64,000 nt of DNA, taken from contig CM053800.1 in the NCBI GenBank assembly GCA_028671895.1, positions 21,101,886-21,165,885 of the forward strand. The letters run 5' to 3'. The notes under the pieces were generated by a model. It was not told where the DNA came from and did not search any database. It saw only the letters and a program-made list of their open reading frames with translations. The position numbers were made by a program, and so were the translations under genes. The DNA comes from Oenanthe sinensis (lineage: Eukaryota > Streptophyta > Magnoliopsida > Apiales > Apiaceae). Below are positions 43,830 through 55,720 of this stretch, piece by piece (the first letter of the stretch is position 1; each line of letters opens with the position of its first letter).

Positions 43830-44745
43830 AATGTTTTCTCGACCCTGCTTATCCATGATCTCTTTAGCCGCAACAACTGAATCCTTATATGATACAATCT
43901 TAAATTCTAGTTCAGAAATCTTAGCCTCAAGTGCTTTCTCTACATATGCATTACAGTTAACCTTATTCTCTAGATATTCATTTCTTTCCTTAAGGTCTTT
44001 AACTGTTACAACTGTAAGTTCTAGTTTTTCCTTTTCATTTTCTAGTTTTTTCATCTTGGCAACTAGTCTAACATTTTCTCCTTCAGTAGCTAGCATACTT
44101 GTGTGAACATTGAATATCTCTATGCTTAAATCATTAATAGTATTTTTATATTCAGATAAAGACATATCAACAGTGGTGAGAATAGGTACCTGAGATGATG
44201 GAGATTCCATTGAAGAGCCTGCCATATGTGCAAAATTTCCAAACTCTTTTTCTCCCTCAGAGTTTGTGTCATCCCAGCTTATACCCTCAACAATATAGAC
44301 TTTACCCTGATGCTTTGCTATCAAGGAATCCAATTTCTACTTCAGCTTCTCATTTTTCCTCTTCAACTCATCATAGCTCTTCTTCTCCAAAAATTACTCT
44401 TTTTTCTCTTGGTTGTTTAGTTTTTCTACATTCAGTGGCAAAGTGCCCTAGTTTATTGCAGTTGTAGCAGTGAAACTTGCTTCGATGAACCATGTTTGAT
44501 TGATAACCACTTCTTGAACTGGACCCAGAAAATGATCCACCTTTCTGGAACTTGCCACTGAAACTCTTCTTATACTTGGGATTCCTTTTGAATCTTATAT
44601 GCTTGAAAAGCCCTGCCATGGATTTATCCTCCATTTCCTCGAGCTCTTCTAATGTATAGAAATCATCTTCATTCACATCCTGATTATATCTAACCATTTC
44701 AGCTTCTACAATCATTTCTCCACTAGTTTTGGTCTCAACAACCTT
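43830..44745 (-). pseudogene. gag: H: gag fragment of a Copia element
   Basis: Two open pieces on the minus strand. 44371-44745 has an acidic YTLEELEEMEDKS segment and the zinc knuckle CYNCNKLGHFATEC. 43824-44333 continues with coiled-coil helices (EYKNTINDLSIEIFN, LVAKMKKLENEKEKLELT). One stop or frameshift near 44340 separates them. The order matches the gag middle of B and especially C. It is bounded by E's LTR on the left and D's LTR on the right, so only this piece survives, and its parent element cannot be assigned. Confidence 0.8.
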
Positions 44746-46646
44746 TGTTGGGTCTCGAAGTATCGTAGAAGGGGGGTTGAATACGATACTCACTAAATTA
44801 AATTAATTCTTTTGAATCTTTTGTGGATAAATAATTTAGAGCTCGGTTAGTGGGTTCGAGTTCATGAGGTGAATAATGTTTAGGAGGCCGGCTTACTAAT
44901 TTTCCGTATTTATGAATAATCATTAATGTTCTAGAAAATTAGAAAGTAATTTAACGAGACAAGTTTCGGGGAATATATATTTCGTATATAAACCCTGAGG
45001 TTGCTACACCCAATTAAAAATATAACTGGTTTCCAAAGAACAAATTAGTTCTTTGCTTCTACAAAATATACAAGCCAAATCCTATACAATATTTGTATTT
45101 ATAATTTTGTCTAAGGATTTAGCTACCGGGAGTATTTTGTAATGGCCCTTAAAATATTACAAGGTTTATCCGGCCATTAACAAAATACTCCGGTAAGGAG
45201 TAATGGATAGAGCTTTAATTTGTTTTGACCCCTCTGTATATTTTTGCTATGTTCTTCTCCGACAATTTTGATTGGAAGAGACGAACCAGAACAACCTTCA
45301 AAATGAGTACGTCATTTTGTTTATATGGTGTAGACTTTTCGAATCAATTAAAATTGATTTGTTCTTCACAATGCTAAGTCATTTTATTGCGCTTGTAGAG
45401 TGAGTGCAGTGTATAGGAGCCACAAAACTTTTGTTGCGCCTAAGGGAAAGTTTTGTTGTGTCTACACTCCGTGTCCCTTGTAGAGGAGCCACGAAACTCT
45501 TTATTTTTCCTTGAACTCATTTGTTTCTCCTAAGGCAAAGTTTTGTTATGCCTCTAGAGTGCTTGCAGTGTGAAGGAGTCACGAAAGTACTTAGAAACTT
45601 ACTAACAAGTATTTCGTTACGCCTATGAGTTTTGTTGTGCCTCTAGAGTGCTTGCAGTGCGTAGGAGCCATGAAAGGACTTAGAAACTTATTCACAATTA
45701 TTTCATTGCGCCTAAGAGTTTTGTTACGCCTCTAGAGTGCTTGCAGTGTGTAGGAGCCACGAAAGTACTTAGAAACTTATTCACAAGTATTTTGTTGCGT
45801 CTAAGAGTTTTGTTGCGCCTCTAGAGTGCTTGCAGTGTGTATGAGCAATAAAAGTACTTATAAACTTATTCATAAGTATTTTGTTGCGCTTAAGGTGTTT
45901 CGTTGCACCTCCTACATTGCTTGTAGAGTACAAGAGCCACCAAATGTAGTAATACTTGCCTTAACCAATTTCTTGAAATGTTTGAAGTATTTACCACTTG
46001 GTTTTCACTCTTCTGGCTTGATCAACTGATTTTCTTATGATACATCAAGGTAATTCTCTTCTTGTTATGCTGACGTTTAGTGCATTGGTCTGGTTCACAA
46101 ACCACTAACACTGAATTAAATTCCCTTGATTTCTTTTCTGTTTCAGCTTATTAACCTTGGTCTGTTGCGTTGTTTCGAACACTGACTGTCAATAAACACT
46201 GTACTTTCACTAGAATCTTTTATGGTACTTAGACAACGTCTTCATTATTACCACAACCTTGAATACTTCATTCTTTGTTCTTCACTGACGCTTGAACATA
46301 TAAATGAACTTCTTTCAGTGAGTATAACTCTAAGACTGTAGCTGTCTTCTTAGTCCTTTGTCTTTACCATGTCTTCAATTCTTCTAGATTTCTATGCTTC
46401 GAACACTGTCTATCTTTAATCAATGCTAATACACTGAAATCTTCTCGTGGCACTTCTATACTGAATCTTCAACACTTCTGAAACCTTAAAAGTCTTTACA
46501 CATTATTCTTCACTAAGGCATGAACATATTAATGAACTTCTTTCAGTGACCTGTAGTAGAATTCAAAACTTCTTCTAATGACTTGTCATGTTCTAGTGTT
46601 GAGTTATCACGATTACTATTCATACAGCTTCGTAATCTCACCAACA
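44746..46646 (-). mobile_element. 3' LTR of element D
   Basis: About 1.9 kb. Read leftward it starts TGTTGGTGAG (46646) and ends GACCCAACA (44746), with six-base inverted ends TGTTGG and CCAACA. It carries an AACCAGACC box (46081-46101), with ACGTCAGC beside it, and five 89-bp tandem units. Purine tracts lie to its right, so it is a 3' LTR of a minus-strand element. The left flank is ACCTT; the matching right flank is not in view. Confidence 0.83.
45541..45990. repeat. 89-bp tandem repeat in D's LTR
   Basis: Units start with TTTTGTTGCGCCTCTAGAG-like sequence at 45541, 45630, 45719, 45808 and 45898, so the period is 89-90 bases over about five units. More diverged copies extend left to about 45370. 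Each contains TTGCGCCTCTAGAGTGCTTG and GTAGGAGCCAC, a version of the GCGC motif of C's LTR. Confidence 0.88.
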
Positions 46647-46706
46647 ATTTCCCCCTATTTGATTGTTAAACTTAGCAAACAAATCTCATAGAAAGGATAA
46701 CTCAAC
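46598..46706 (-). promoter_or_regulatory. Complementary arms flanking D's polypurine tract
   Basis: GTTGAGTTATC (46598-46608, in the LTR) and GATAACTCAAC (46696-46706, internal) are perfect eleven-base complements. The tract and LTR boundary lie in the 87-base loop. Confidence 0.5.
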
Positions 46707-47140
46707 TAATAACAAGAAAAAGTAATGGTCCGGGACTTGTAAATAATGCTACTGGTTTTTCTGGATCAGATTATGCATTTTTAGATTTCTTGTGTAACTG
46801 AAATGAAAGATGTTTGTTCCTCTAGCACTGAACTGATATTCATATAGTATCATCTTCATTTCTGTTTGTGTTTGAGCTTTCTCTGCTTCAAAATCCTTAA
46901 TAGTTGAACTTAAAGGACTTATCATGAACAGAGCTTCATAAGAATTAAAATTCCTGGGAACATCTTCAATAGAATATAGAACATAGCTCAAGTAATGTTC
47001 TCCCCCTGAGAATGTAATTCTTCTTTTTTTTCTTGTCTAAATTCTCCCCCTATGGATATTAACTTCTCCTAAGGATACAAAGATAAGACTTTATTAACTT
47101 CTCTTTTTTCCTTTTTCTTACTAAATTCTCCCCCTTAGTT
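46647..47140 (-). other. Polypurine tracts of D
   Basis: Minus-strand purine runs: ATAGGGGGAAAT adjoining the LTR at 46647; CAGGGGGAGAAC near 47003; ATAGGGGGAGAAT near 47041; and AAGGGGGAGAATT near 47130. This is the same multiple-tract pattern as in B. Confidence 0.75.
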
Positions 47141-47199
47141 GAGGAATCCTCCACCGGCCCATCTTTTGAATGGCTTGTCTTCCAAAGAAGATTTTCGTC

Positions 47200-48469
47200 T
47201 GTCAATGATTGGGAAAATATAGTAGCTTTTCTTTCAGAAGTAGCATGTAGCAAAGGTAAGTGTTTGGTCTATGGTTTCCTCACTTCTACTACGTTCTGTT
47301 GGTGTTTACACTAAAGTGTCGAGCACTTTGAAGTGTTTCATTCTTTCTCTCCCTATCTCTCACTCAAGTGTATCTCTCCCTCACTTTCACTCAAGTGTTT
47401 CTCTTTCTCACTTTCACTCTGCATTCCAAATATAGCATTATGTACCTGCAAGTGAAATCCATCAATTCAGTTATATTCCCAACACCTGATTCATCAAAAT
47501 GAACTGAATCACTATCAAGTGGAGAATTGCCTCGTAGAGGTGTTCTTGATCTATCATGCATAAGCACTGTCTCAGCACCAGACTCAATAGCATTTGTTAA
47601 ATCACTATCTAGTGGAGTTTCACCTCTTTTAGATGGGTTATCCCAAGATTTTAATATCTGTTAGGGAATCCTGCCTTGTTCTATCAAGGAGTTGCCTCAC
47701 ACCTTCTCCGTAAATGGGAGGTGGACATTCCTTTTCAGGATCTGGAAATGTTCCTTCCAGGAGGGTCAATGTAGTAGATAATGTAATGAATCGCAATTTA
47801 GAATCTACGTTTCCCTCGTAACCCTGTGACGGGAGTTTTGCATAAAATGACCTACTTGACTCATCCGAAGAATTCTTGTCAAGCAGTTGCCTCTCAAGCC
47901 CAGATAAATCTGAACAAGAGATCTCCCTTTCGAGATGCATAAGATTAACTTCTGTTTGAGGTAGACACTTGGACAGTGTAATGTATGGCTAGAGTCCGTA
48001 TCTCCTCTCAATGCGTATACCTCTCACTGTGCACGCCTTGCAATGTGTTCCTAGATTTTATCTGTTTAGGCTTACCATCAGCGTGAGTGCCAGTGGTGTG
48101 CTTGACTCATTACAAGATGTTCTGGCTGACGAGCGAATTTCAATGGACTCACCATGTTGAGAGAATGATTCCAGAGACAGTTTTATTGCCTTTTCAGCTC
48201 TGCATCCTTTTGAGAAGATGCAGATGAGCTTACAGTTACCTCAGTTACATACTATTTTTCTTCTCTGGAGGTAGAGTTATGGGTGCACTTCCGACTTCAT
48301 CCTTATTTGCTGCATCAAGTGCAGTTTCTCCCTTATCAACCTCTAATTAACATGTGTTCCTTGTATCTCCAGGGGTTAATATATGGAAGTGGATGAATGA
48401 GTGTTTGGTATTATGTCCTGTGTAAGAGATTGATGGGTTTTCAACCTCTTGGCCAGCTTCTGAAGCCAT
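47200..48469 (-). pseudogene. ORF3 remnant of D, N-terminal part
   Basis: ATG at 48469 (MASEAGQEVENP) followed by many stops. Recognisable ORF3 pieces are SQKDAELEKA and GESIEIR-type segments (48130-48240) and an LRFITLS segment near 47770, comparable to the GITDS...VVTPL motif of C. The longest open pieces are 47638-47940 and 47805-48011. It is too decayed to say more. F is inserted 49 bases upstream of the ATG. Confidence 0.55.
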
Positions 48470-48517
48470 TGGGGTCTAAGCGGAAAGAATCAATCAAGAT
48501 TAAAAGATAATCACCTT

Positions 48518-50059
48518 TGAAGGGTTTCGTGACTCAAACGCAGCGGAATAAACGCGAAAAATAAATCAAAATAGCGAAACCCTCCGCAGGATCCATGCGA
48601 AAACAAAAGATTTAATTCGGAGATAAAGAATAAATACCTTTAGAAGCTTTAACAGTTCATTAATGGAAGATTAATGGAGGTCCAAAGCTTGTTTAATCAC
48701 CACGTATCCCGCTCTCGCGATCTACGCTCTACGGTTTCCACACGAACACTTTTCATGAAGGATTGATGTGTACTAGCACCCGAAAACTTCTTCTCTCTCT
48801 ATCTTCCTCTTTTCTAGAACGGCTAGGGTTTTTGTAAAATCTCTATCTTATTAAATCAGCCCATAAAGAGATTATATAGAGAGAGGAATAAGTTTTCTAA
48901 TTATAATCCAATTATAATTAATACTAATCCAAAATTCTAAATTTTTTAATTAAGTCTCACTTAATTAATTAATTATTAATTTTGGAATTAGTTTAAGTAA
49001 TTCATTTATTCTATTTATATAATTAATTAAGTCATACTTAATTAATATCATAAATAAAATAAATTACTTATTTAATTTAAATTCATAATTTAAATTATTT
49101 CTCCTTCAAGCGTTCTTTGTGTGTGACCCTGTAGGTTATTATTACGTTGGCAACAATTTTAATATCTAATTAAAATTGTAAACAATGAGCGGCATCTAGT
49201 AATACATCATTGCTACCCAAGTAATAATAATAAATCGGTGATTCGATTAAGCCTTTCGTGAATAATGTTCCATGTAATATAATCCCTTTAATCTTGATAT
49301 TATAGATTAAACTCAAGGCATGTCTCGTGTCATCCTCTTCATAATTTAATCTTTATTTTCTTGATCGATGAGTAGACTATTAAAATCAAATCAATATTTG
49401 AGCACGGCCGTGCATTTCATAGTCTCACTCAAACAAGATGCCAATAATATCACTCCTAAAATTAGGAGGATTAAATCCCATCTAGATCATTCATATTTCT
49501 CATACGATTCATAATATACCCAATGTCCACTTTTATCATCACCCGGTCAAAGGTAACTTTTAATGTAATCAAAGTATATTAATTCTCGTATAGAAATATA
49601 ATGATTTCAGGTCTAAGGATCATTACACCATTATCACAGTGAGAATTACTTATGACACTTACTTAACATGTAGAATCTCACGGCGGGTCATTCCAGTGCC
49701 ATGCATTGATACATGCACTTATGTTCTTGACTTTAGTATCCCCATACCTATGACCAATGAGATGTGGTCATCTGTCAAGAAACATACTAGTCTTTGTGCA
49801 TTATTATTGTCCTTAAATAATAATACTCGACTAGGGAATTTTAGGAATAAGATACTATTCATATAATCTCATTTTTAAGTCACATACTTAAAGATATAGA
49901 ATACGTATCAAAATTCCAAGGACATTTATTATGCTTTCAATTTATTACGCAGTAAACAAAACATAATAAATAAATAATAATCAATAAAACATAATCCTTA
50001 ATAATAAATATTTTCCTTAAAATATAAAAAGTATTGTCTCTAGAGCACAATTACTAACA
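48518..50059 (-). mobile_element. 3' LTR of F
   Basis: Read leftward it starts TGTTAGTAATTGTGC (50059) and ends CGAAACCCTTCA (48518). It is AT-rich with runs of TTAATTAA-type sequence near 48950-49080. A short plus frame inside (49639-49866) recurs identically in the other LTR and is not a gene. Confidence 0.92.
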
Positions 50060-50071
50060 ATCTCCCACTTG
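50060..50071 (-). other. Polypurine tract of F
   Basis: Minus-strand AAGTGGGAGAT abutting the 3' LTR start. Only one tract is seen, unlike in the Sirevirus-like elements. Confidence 0.75.
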
Positions 50072-50073
50072 CA

Positions 50074-52450
50074 CTAGAGCCAATTACCCAAGTATCCAAT
50101 ACTCATGGAACTAGTGTGACTTTCGTGCTTCTGCTGCGACAAAACCTTAGTCAGTGTGTCTGCAATATTATTATTAGTATACACTTTACATATATGTATA
50201 TCTCCTTGATCATTAATCTCATTAATTAGGTGATATCTCCTAAGTACATGCCCAAACAGCCTCCTTGGCTGCTTCACAAGCATCAATATACTCAGGTTCT
50301 ATTGTAAAATCAACAATTGTCTTTGCTGTGAACCATTCCAGCATACAACATCTCAATAAAACACAAAGCCAGACAGAAACATTAAATTATCGTTATCTGT
50401 CTAGAAACCAGTATCACTGAAACCTCTTACAATTAGCTTCACATATCCTCCATATAACAAGAATGAATCTTTAGTCCTCTTTAAGTACTTAAGAATATTC
50501 TTGACTGTCGTCTAGTGACCTTCACCTGGATTAGATCGGTATCTACTCATCATGGTTAAAGCATACGAGACATCAGGACAAGTACATATCATTGCATACA
50601 TTATAAAACCAATTGCTGACGCATATGGAATTTTACTCATGCAGTCCCTATCATCCAATGATTTAGGACAAATTTTATTTTGAGATCACTATCCCATGAG
50701 ACATTGGGACATATCCATTTTAGTCTCTTTGCATTTGAAATCGATGCAAAACTTTGTCAATGTATGTACTCTAAATTAGGCCGATCAATCACCTTGATCT
50801 ATCTCTATAGATCTCGATCCCTAATATATATGTCACATCGCCTAAGTCTTTCATTGAGAAATTATTTCTCAACCAAGTCTTCACAGTCTGTAGAGAAGGA
50901 ATGTCATTCCCTATTAGTAATATATCATCAACATATAATACTAGGAATGCCACATGGCTCCCACTAAACTTCTTATAAACACAAGTTTCATCTTCATTCT
51001 GAATAAAGTCAAACTCTTTTTGACTGTTTCATGAAAACAAATGTTCCATCTCCTCGAGGCCTGCTTTAATCCATAAATGGATCGACGCAACTTACATACA
51101 TTTCCAGCATCCTTTAGATCAACAAAACCCTTAGGGTGTGTCATGTACACATCCATATCTTCTTCAAGGCTCTCATTTAAGAATGCGGTTTTGACATCCA
51201 TTTGCCAGATTTCATAGTCATAGTAAGCAGCTATAGCAAGCAAAATCCTGATGGACATGACCATAACAACTGGTGAAAAGGTCTCATCATAGTCAATACC
51301 ATGAATTTTCTTGAAACCTTTTGCCACCAATCGTGCCTTATAGGTCTGTACATTAACATCCATGTCGGTCTTCTTCTTGAAAACCCACTTGCACCCTATA
51401 GGTTTTACCCCTTCAGGTGGATCAACCAAAGTCCATACTTGATTAGTATACATGGATTCCATCTCAGATTTAATAGCATCCAGCCATCTCTTAGAATCTG
51501 GAGTGTTCATAGCGTCTTAGTAGGTGAGAGGCTCATCTTCATCCATAAGCATCACATCACCATTTGAGTCAAGAGAAATCCATATTATCTCTCGGGCTCA
51601 TGGCGAATCCTACTAAACCTACGAACACCTGTGTTTCTTGAGCAGTATTATTTTCTTGTACATTCTACTCAGGTTCCTCCACTGGTTCAACGTTATCATG
51701 TGGGTCTCAAACTTCATTGAGATCTATTATCCTCCCACTGTCTCTCAGCAGTTCGAGCAACAAACACTTTGTTCTCGGAAGGATTATAGAAAGAATAACC
51801 CCTTGTTTCAGTTGGGTATTCCACAAAATTACATTTGTCTGATTTTGGTCCTAGCTTGTCAGAGATTAGACGTTTCACAAACGCTTCACATCCCCAAAAT
51901 TTTATAAATGACATGTTGTGACGTTGCTCAGTCCATATCTCATAAGGAGTCTTTTGAACCAATTTAGTAGGAACACAGTTAAGTGTATGTGGAGCCGTTT
52001 CCAGGGTGCAACCCCAGAAACTAATTGGAAGATTTATTGACTCAACATTGATCGCACCATGTCCAACAAGGTGTGATCTCTCCTATCAAAAAAACTTTTC
52101 TTTGATATTTTCTACTTCATCTTTATAGTCTTTGAACTTTTCAAATGATTCGGATTAGTTCTTCAAAAGATACATATATCCGTATCTACTAAAATAATTA
52201 GTAAATTTTATGAAGTTAATAAAATCTACCTTTTGTCATCGTACACATATGACCACATACATCACTATGTATAAGTCATACCCATTCAATGATCCCTTCA
52301 CCATGTCCGGTAAAAGGAGCTTTAGTCATTTTACCAAATAAACCAAGATTCGCATCCTTTTGTATGATTCATAATCAAACTTATCCATGAATGCATCCTT
52401 ATGTATTCTGAAAATGCGTTTCTTATTAATACGGCCTCAACAACAGTGCC
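50074..52450 (-). pseudogene. pol: Copia pol of F, heavily broken
   Basis: RNase H tail (HVLRRYHLINEIND, NIADTLTKVL) at 50074-50286, lacking the preceding segment with the catalytic neighbourhood. Reverse transcriptase at about 50600-51510, open over 50941-51510 (KARLVAKGFKKIHGIDYDETFSPV, QMDVKTAFLNESL). The YVDD motif survives near 50930 but in another frame after a shift at about 51020. An integrase C-terminal piece at 51714-51962 (KTPYEIWTEQRHN, FWGCEAFV) and core remnants (LIHSDVCGHM) lie near 52240. Many stops and deletions follow. It cannot supply its own enzymes. Confidence 0.82.
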
Positions 52451-53550
52451 AAAGGTAATATTTGATTTGAGTCACTTTAGAACATATAAATTGTTAATTA
52501 GATGTGCAACATTATAAAGCTCGTCATCAAAATAGAATAAACAACTATTGTTATAAAATGAAAAAGCCTTTCTTGTCCAAACAAGAAACTGAAATAATGT
52601 TTCTGCCAATTGCAAGCACACTATAACAATTATTAAGTTCTAAATTTTCCTTATAGGCCAAAAATTAAGTAACGAGTTCCTCGAACCAAAGCAACTATCT
52701 TTACTCCAATTCCAACCCGATACCTTAAGCTTGACCCTTATTGATCATCATCTTCCGATCTTCCAATTAAGCATGACAGTTTAATTTCCAGTCTCCCAAC
52801 TTTCCACAGAAGTGACAATCGTCTTCTTTATCAACACCTCATTCAGACTTTAGAGTCTGCTTTAGGGATTGGACTTTGGTTTGACAACGGAACTAGATCA
52901 AATCTTCTCATTGCCTTTCCATTTTCCTTTCCCTTTTGCATTCCCTATGTTTACCATCAATATAGTAGTAGTTCATGCATTTATCATATTACTTTCAGCT
53001 GTTCTCAACATGCTTAGCAACTCAATGGGTGTTTTACCAATCTTATTCACTTTATTGTTCATAACAAAATAAGATTTGTCCAACGATTGTAAGATCAAAT
53101 CTAACTGTCTCCAGACCAATCTGGAAACCCAAAATATCAATGGTATTCATTATACCCTATAATCTTTAGAACATGTGGTGTAACCGGGTCTCACTCTCCC
53201 TACTTGTAAGTGTATAGTGCCCTTTCAAATATATCTTGTGCTCAATCGTTTCATAAGCATCTATATGCTTGTATTGCTTCTTAAGCTCAGCACATATATT
53301 TGCGAGCATGAGACATGAAACATCAGTCGCAACATCAATTTGCTTCCAATAAGCACTATGATTTGCACATGTTACATTCTCTACTTTAAGAGCAGGGGAA
53401 GAGATTTGACTAATATCGTGGTGCCCGAGGACGATCCTCAAGCTCCTATGTCAGTCAAGGAAATATATTCTCGTCAACTTGTCCTTCTCAAGAACTGATC
53501 GCATGGAGAAGTTTTTTGTGTTTATCATTTGATATCTACAATATTAAAGT
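52451..53550 (-). pseudogene. gag: Protease and gag remnants of F
   Basis: The open piece 53166-53441 reads as a gag helix region (SCLMLANICAELKKQYKHID, AYETIEHKIYLK), comparable to the usual Copia pattern of 'ML...LQ...DAY'. Between 52451 and 53160 I see only short, shifted fragments, and no intact DSG protease motif. The true gag start is not identifiable. Confidence 0.5.
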
Positions 53551-54949
53551 GCATAAAATAAAATAGATTGCAAATTTAAAATTAATTATGTTTAAGTGAT
53601 TATTGTATATCAACATATACCTCCCACTATTTTTATCAAACTAATAGCCCTTACTATTAATTTGGAAAGTATATCCCATAATTCTTTCTAGTGAGCCAAG
53701 ATCCATATTTCGTCATGTCCTAAGTCAACCACTGGAAGTCCTTAGAAAATGATTATTTAGGTAGACAACAGTTGCCAATTATATCATATATAATTCTTGG
53801 ATAGTTTAGTGAACAACGATTGATCTTATCTATCTAATAGACTTTTAACCAAACTCTATGCTTCTAAGTTCATAATAGTTGAATATAACCGTTTATTTTC
53901 ACTTATTATGACGACTCAGTTAAGTTAGACCCAATGATACAACGGCCGAATATAACCGTTTATATTCGTCGCATCTCACCACGATAGATAGGAGTCCCCT
54001 GCCACTGACAGTCCTTCCCCTTATCGATCTAGGATTCGATGAGTGTTCATTCATTGGAAAGCATCCGAGTAAAACTTAATATTTTGTTAAGGGGTTTCAG
54101 AAAATTTATAACGATCATGATCACATCATAAAGAGATCCTCAATTTTTCCTTGAACCAAATATTTCAAATCGACATCTTAAATTGTTCATTTCCCAGGTA
54201 GATGGAGGATACCAATGGTCACACTTAAAACCCATCAGCCTTACGAATACGCATATCCGCTTTTGTCAGAAAATCCTAATTATAGATATCAAAAATCCAT
54301 ATTTAATTCCGTGTTTTAAAAATCCATATTTCATAAACACAAGAATCTCATGATCGTTTGTTAATTTTAAAATCTTGAATCGTTACAGATTTTATCTTGT
54401 TTAAGCAAACATGGCATGGGTGTCGTATCTAATACATACATGATTAATCAATATTAAGCATGCATCTCAATTATATCTACGCATACATACCAATACATGC
54501 AATCATATACATATATGTAATGTGCGTAAATTAAATGTGTTTGGTTATGGCCCCATCCTATATGATATTTCCAAGCTAATGGAAATATCAAGGTCAGTCT
54601 ATGGTGGTTTTAAAAATACTATCTATTACATGTCTTCTTTCTTCATTGCTCCATCATCCCCTTTTGGATCGCCTCCTTGCTTGCAAGTCTTCATTGATAA
54701 TTACATTGAATAATAAAAATAAAACTATTCTAATAAAATTACAAGAAGAACTCGAGTTACATTCGAGATAATTAAATTACAATGAATAAACGACATGCAA
54801 GTCGTATTTAGAAACCAAAACCATAAATCAAAACCACTATCCTATGGGTCTTTAGGCCATAACCATCCACCATGCTATCATATAACACATATAATATATC
54901 TCATATTATTTAATCATATCATATAATCATATATAACAAATTTCGAAAT
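53551..54949 (-). other. F interior without a readable gene
   Basis: AT-rich, probably the decayed gag start and leader of F. On the minus strand a short frame near 54690 begins MKTCKQGGDPKGDDGAMKK and then stops. Nothing else is supportable. Confidence 0.4.
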
Positions 54950-55620
54950 TTCAGAAAATTAAAAACAGATTTCTGAAGACAATAAATCGCTATTTCGAGG
55001 CCCTTAACGACGTCGAACGCCTTACAGACCCGTCGGTGATAGAATAACTATCAGTTTTGTTCATTGGCCCGATTCCAGTCAGAAAACACATATCGTTTAC
55101 AAAAATCAGATACGGCAGTCAGATTTCTCCAAATCTGACGGTGTTTCAGAAATCGTATCATATACAATTTCCATAACAAAAACAAGCATATATCATATAT
55201 ATATATACAGAGATACATACAATCATCATATGATTATACATTACATGAATATCATATATTCATAATATATACATACATATACTCAAAATTTTAGAAAATC
55301 AAATAATTTTCAGAAAATCATAAATCACCGTTTTGGAGGCTGTAACAACATCTAATGGCTTACAGACGCAGAGCTGACTTTGTCAGTATTGCTAAGTGAC
55401 CCGATTCCAGTGAGAAAACACATATCGTTTGCGAAAATCGGACAACGGACACAGATTTCTGAAAATCAACGGCAGCCGTTTCAGAATTCGTATCGAATAC
55501 GATTCCCATAATAAGAACAAACATGTATCATATACATACATCAACACACATAATCATCACATGATTATATATCATAAAAAATTCATATATTCATAATATA
55601 TATAAACATATACATATTGT
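54950..55620 (-). repeat. 332-bp tandem duplication in F's leader
   Basis: Two diverged copies. For example the word GATTCCAGT followed by GAAAACACATATCGTTT occurs at 55071 and 55403, and the CATATATTCATAATATATA region also recurs at that period. It lies between the primer site and the gag remnants. Confidence 0.75.
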
Positions 55621-55704
55621 ATCAATATAAAATCATGATAGATCGCATACATGCTTATATATCAAAAACTGTTAAGCACATAACCGAATTAAAACGTTTC
55701 GCAA

Positions 55705-55720
55705 GTAGCTCGGATGCCAT
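55705..55720 (-). other. Primer binding site of F
   Basis: Minus-strand ATGGCATCCGAGCTAC, directly against the 5' LTR. It resembles the initiator-Met-tRNA site TGGTATCAGAGC with two or three changes. Confidence 0.7.

Noticed and set aside
44741..44745. ACCTT left of D's LTR and also the target duplication of F, suggesting a shared event
   Set aside because: The two elements have different LTRs and the sites are unrelated apart from five bases. Coincidence is likely.
49639..49866. Identical 75-codon frames at 49639-49866 and 56842-57069
   Set aside because: They are the same stretch of F's two LTRs, with no recognisable protein feature.
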